DNA of 64,000 nucleotides. Origin: Chrysophaeum taylorii (taxonomy: Eukaryota; Sar; Pelagophyceae; Pelagomonadales; Pelagomonadaceae). The notes beneath the pieces are model-generated. The model had not been told where the DNA came from, searched no databases, and saw nothing but the letters and a program-made list of their open reading frames with translations. This document shows positions 62,387 through 64,000 of the stretch, piece by piece. How positions within the stretch are numbered: the first letter of the stretch is position 1; every line of letters begins with the position of its first letter. The stretch is from positions 186,001 through 250,000 of the forward strand of contig JAQMWT010000370.1 of NCBI GenBank assembly GCA_029834535.1, in the 5' to 3' direction. A program made the position numbers and the translations under genes.

Positions 62387-63826
62387 ATGCCTCGGCGTCG
62401 CGGAGGTGTCGCAGAAGCCGTCGCAGAAGTGCTCGAGACGACGACGACGACGACGACGTCTAAGAGGAAGAACGATGTCGGGTCGGTGGGTCTGCTGCTG
62501 GTGCTGTACACACTGCAGGGCATTCCGATGGGGTTGTCGGGGGCCGTGCCTTTGTTGCTCGCGGGTCGCGTGAATTACAAGGGCCAGGCGCTGTTCAGCC
62601 TCGCGTCGCTGCCGTTTAGCTTAAAGTTGGTGTGGGCGCCCATCGTGGACTCGTCCAAGGTGCGAGGATTTGGGCGGCGCAAGTCGTGGCTCGTGCCGAC
62701 GCAGCTCTTGATCGGTACGTCGATGGTTTTGGCGAGGTCGTCGATAGACGCCTGGATGACGCTGCCCGACATGCGCAAGCTGACCGCGCTGTTTTTGGGG
62801 TTGTACTTTCTGTGCGCGACCCAGGATATCGCTGTGGACGGGTGGGCGCTGACGATGTTGTCGGAGAAGAACGTCGGGTGGGGTCCGACGTCGAATTCTT
62901 TAGGCCAATCGCTCGGGTTCGCTCTGTCGTACGTTGGGTTCGTCGCCCTCCACGACGAAGCTACGTGCAACAAGTACTTTCGGGCGGTTCCGGCGGAGGG
63001 CGGCCTCGTGAGCCTGGCGGACTTTGTTGGTTGGTGTGGCTGGGCGTTCCTCGCGACGACGACTGTCGTCGCTTTTACGCCCGAAATAGACGCGGAGGAA
63101 CCCGAGAGGATATCGGTTGCGTATGCGCGCGCCGCCAGGACCCTCCGGCTCGGTCCGATGCGGGCGCTCTGCGTGCTGCTTCTCACGTGCCGCGCGGCCT
63201 TTGGAGCGGCGGATGCCGCTACGGCGCTCAAAGCTATCGATTACGGTCTCCGGAAGGAGGACGTGGCATTTTTGTCGCCCGTCCTCCTCGCTGCTTCTGT
63301 CGTCTTTCCCCTCGTCTGTGCGCGCTGGACCACGCGAACTCCCCTTCGAGCCTTTTTGGTCGCCGTTCCGCTCCGTCTCCTCTTGAATCCGGTGACGTGG
63401 GCGGTCCTCGAGTACGTCAAGCGTGGGCGCCCGAACCACTTCGCGGCTTTCGCCATTTTGTCCCTCTCCAAGGAGTTCGCCGCGAATCTCATGTTCGTCT
63501 CCCAGATGTCCTTCTTCGCCAGAATCTCCGATCCTCTTTACGGTGGCACTTTCATGACTCTCCTAAACACGGTCGCGAATCTCGGCGCGAAATGGCCGCC
63601 GTCTCTGGCGCTCTTCCTCCTAGACCCCCTTTCCAAACGAGTCCAGGACGCCTTCAAGCTCGAGCTTTTCGTCTCGACAATCGTTGGGTTTGTCTGGTTG
63701 CTCTGGGCGACGCCCCGCCTCAAGCGCCTCGATTCCCTTCCTCTCGCCCGCTGGCGCCCGAAGCTCTACCTAAAAAAAAACGGCGACAACTCCTCGGAAT
63801 CTTCCAACGGCAACCACGACCACTAA
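62387..63826 (+). CDS. SLC33A1: SLC33A1-like acetyl-CoA transporter (MFS)
   Basis: A 479-residue multi-pass protein of the AT-1/SLC33A1 family, which imports acetyl-CoA into the ER lumen for acetylation reactions. Diagnostic blocks are LYTLQGIPMGLSGAVPLLL, LASLPFSLKLVWAPIVDS, GRRKSWLVPTQLLIG, LCATQDIAVDGWALTML, NSLGQSLGFALSYVGFVAL followed by CNKYFR, and SDPLYGGTFMTLLNTVANLG. About eleven or twelve hydrophobic helices are seen. The ATG at 62387 was chosen; a TTG three codons upstream is in frame. The N-terminal region has a Thr run and the C terminus is hydrophilic (NNSSESSNGNHDH-like). Confidence 0.92.
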   Translation: MPRRRGGVAEAVAEVLETTTTTTTSKRKNDVGSVGLLLVLYTLQGIPMGLSGAVPLLLAGRVNYKGQALFSLASLPFSLKLVWAPIVDSSKVRGFGRRKSWLVPTQLLIGTSMVLARSSIDAWMTLPDMRKLTALFLGLYFLCATQDIAVDGWALTMLSEKNVGWGPTSNSLGQSLGFALSYVGFVALHDEATCNKYFRAVPAEGGLVSLADFVGWCGWAFLATTTVVAFTPEIDAEEPERISVAYARAARTLRLGPMRALCVLLLTCRAAFGAADAATALKAIDYGLRKEDVAFLSPVLLAASVVFPLVCARWTTRTPLRAFLVAVPLRLLLNPVTWAVLEYVKRGRPNHFAAFAILSLSKEFAANLMFVSQMSFFARISDPLYGGTFMTLLNTVANLGAKWPPSLALFLLDPLSKRVQDAFKLELFVSTIVGFVWLLWATPRLKRLDSLPLARWRPKLYLKKNGDNSSESSNGNHDH

Positions 63827-64000
63827 TATCCTTTTCTTCCCGGGCGGCCGGCCATTGTCCGTTCTTTTTCCATTTCTCTTCCGCCCTATTTTATGCTGTT
63901 TCTGCTGCTGCTGCTGCTGATCATCGTCATCGTCATCGTCGTGAGTAGGAGGAGGAGGAGACGACGACAGGATGCTGCCCCGGCTGCGACGTTTCCAGAG
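63827..64000. other. 3' flank, no gene seen
   Basis: Holds a CTG run (63897-63920), a CATCGT run and a GAG run. No open frame with recognisable content before the window ends. Confidence 0.6.

Noticed and set aside
1-64000. Bacterial operon interpretation suggested by intronless, tightly packed genes
   Set aside because: Gene content (RFC2, CDK11, eL27, TTLL, CCP5, NPL4), a spliced eL27 gene and copia and Helitron remnants are eukaryotic.

Overview
This is a nuclear segment of a GC-rich, gene-dense eukaryotic genome. Eukaryotic features include RFC2, CDK11, eL27 with a spliceosomal-type intron, NPL4, TMEM18, tubulin-modifying enzymes and a cytosolic carboxypeptidase. Almost every gene is one long uninterrupted reading frame with G/C-rich third positions, and simple sequence tracts (AAAT, TTTG, CTC/GAG, GAC) sit between or inside genes. 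The NPL4 resembles the short plant type, there is a possible CP12-like protein, and there is a huge membrane protein with ephrin-receptor-type Cys-rich modules. Together these fit a photosynthetic stramenopile-like alga that can build flagella. That placement is inference; no rRNA or organellar marker is present to fix it.

Layout. 0-2.2 kb: FGGY carbohydrate kinase. 2.2-5.5 kb: no gene, diverged repeats and a (TTTG)n tract. 5.5-9.8 kb: RFC2 tail-to-tail with an ABC-transporter-like protein whose nucleotide-binding motifs are all degenerate. 9.8-14.5 kb: repeat-rich, no gene recognised. 14.5-21.3 kb: a 1844-residue LamG/discoidin/cadherin-like/Cys-rich multi-pass membrane protein and an acyltransferase. 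21.3-26.9 kb: a dispersed repeat and a decayed Ty1/copia LTR retrotransposon. 27.2-38.3 kb: seven genes on strictly alternating strands: CCP5-like tubulin deglutamylase, actin-related protein, a small membrane protein, GFA/CENP-V protein, TTLL9-like tubulin ligase, a six-module EF-hand protein and a SUMF2-like protein. 38.3-41.1 kb: second copy of the dispersed repeat. 41.1-48.8 kb: a divergent pair, an armadillo-like protein with a CaaX-like end and a very unusual receptor. 49.2-56.3 kb: eL27, TMEM18, CDK11, a CP12-like protein, NPL4 and an EF-hand/GDT1 cation transporter with an 18-copy 38-bp minisatellite upstream. 56.4-62.4 kb: repeats. 62.4-63.8 kb: SLC33A1-type acetyl-CoA transporter.

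The most striking gene is the receptor at 43575-48800. It has a signal peptide, a catalytically degenerate 5'-nucleotidase-like region, a periplasmic-binding-protein/ANF-receptor-like sensor, one membrane helix, then WWE-like, SH3-like and PARP catalytic domains inside the cell. This reads as a transmembrane ADP-ribosyltransferase receptor, an architecture I do not recognise as described. Two decayed Helitron helicase copies in inverted orientation (about 50.3 and 61.7 kb) bracket an 11-kb gene block. The CCP5 and TTLL genes, three genes apart, encode opposing activities on tubulin glutamylation.

Start codons given here are ATG. Where the reading frame continues upstream only through GTG or TTG, the first ATG was chosen. 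Domain calls come from motif reading by eye, without database searches.
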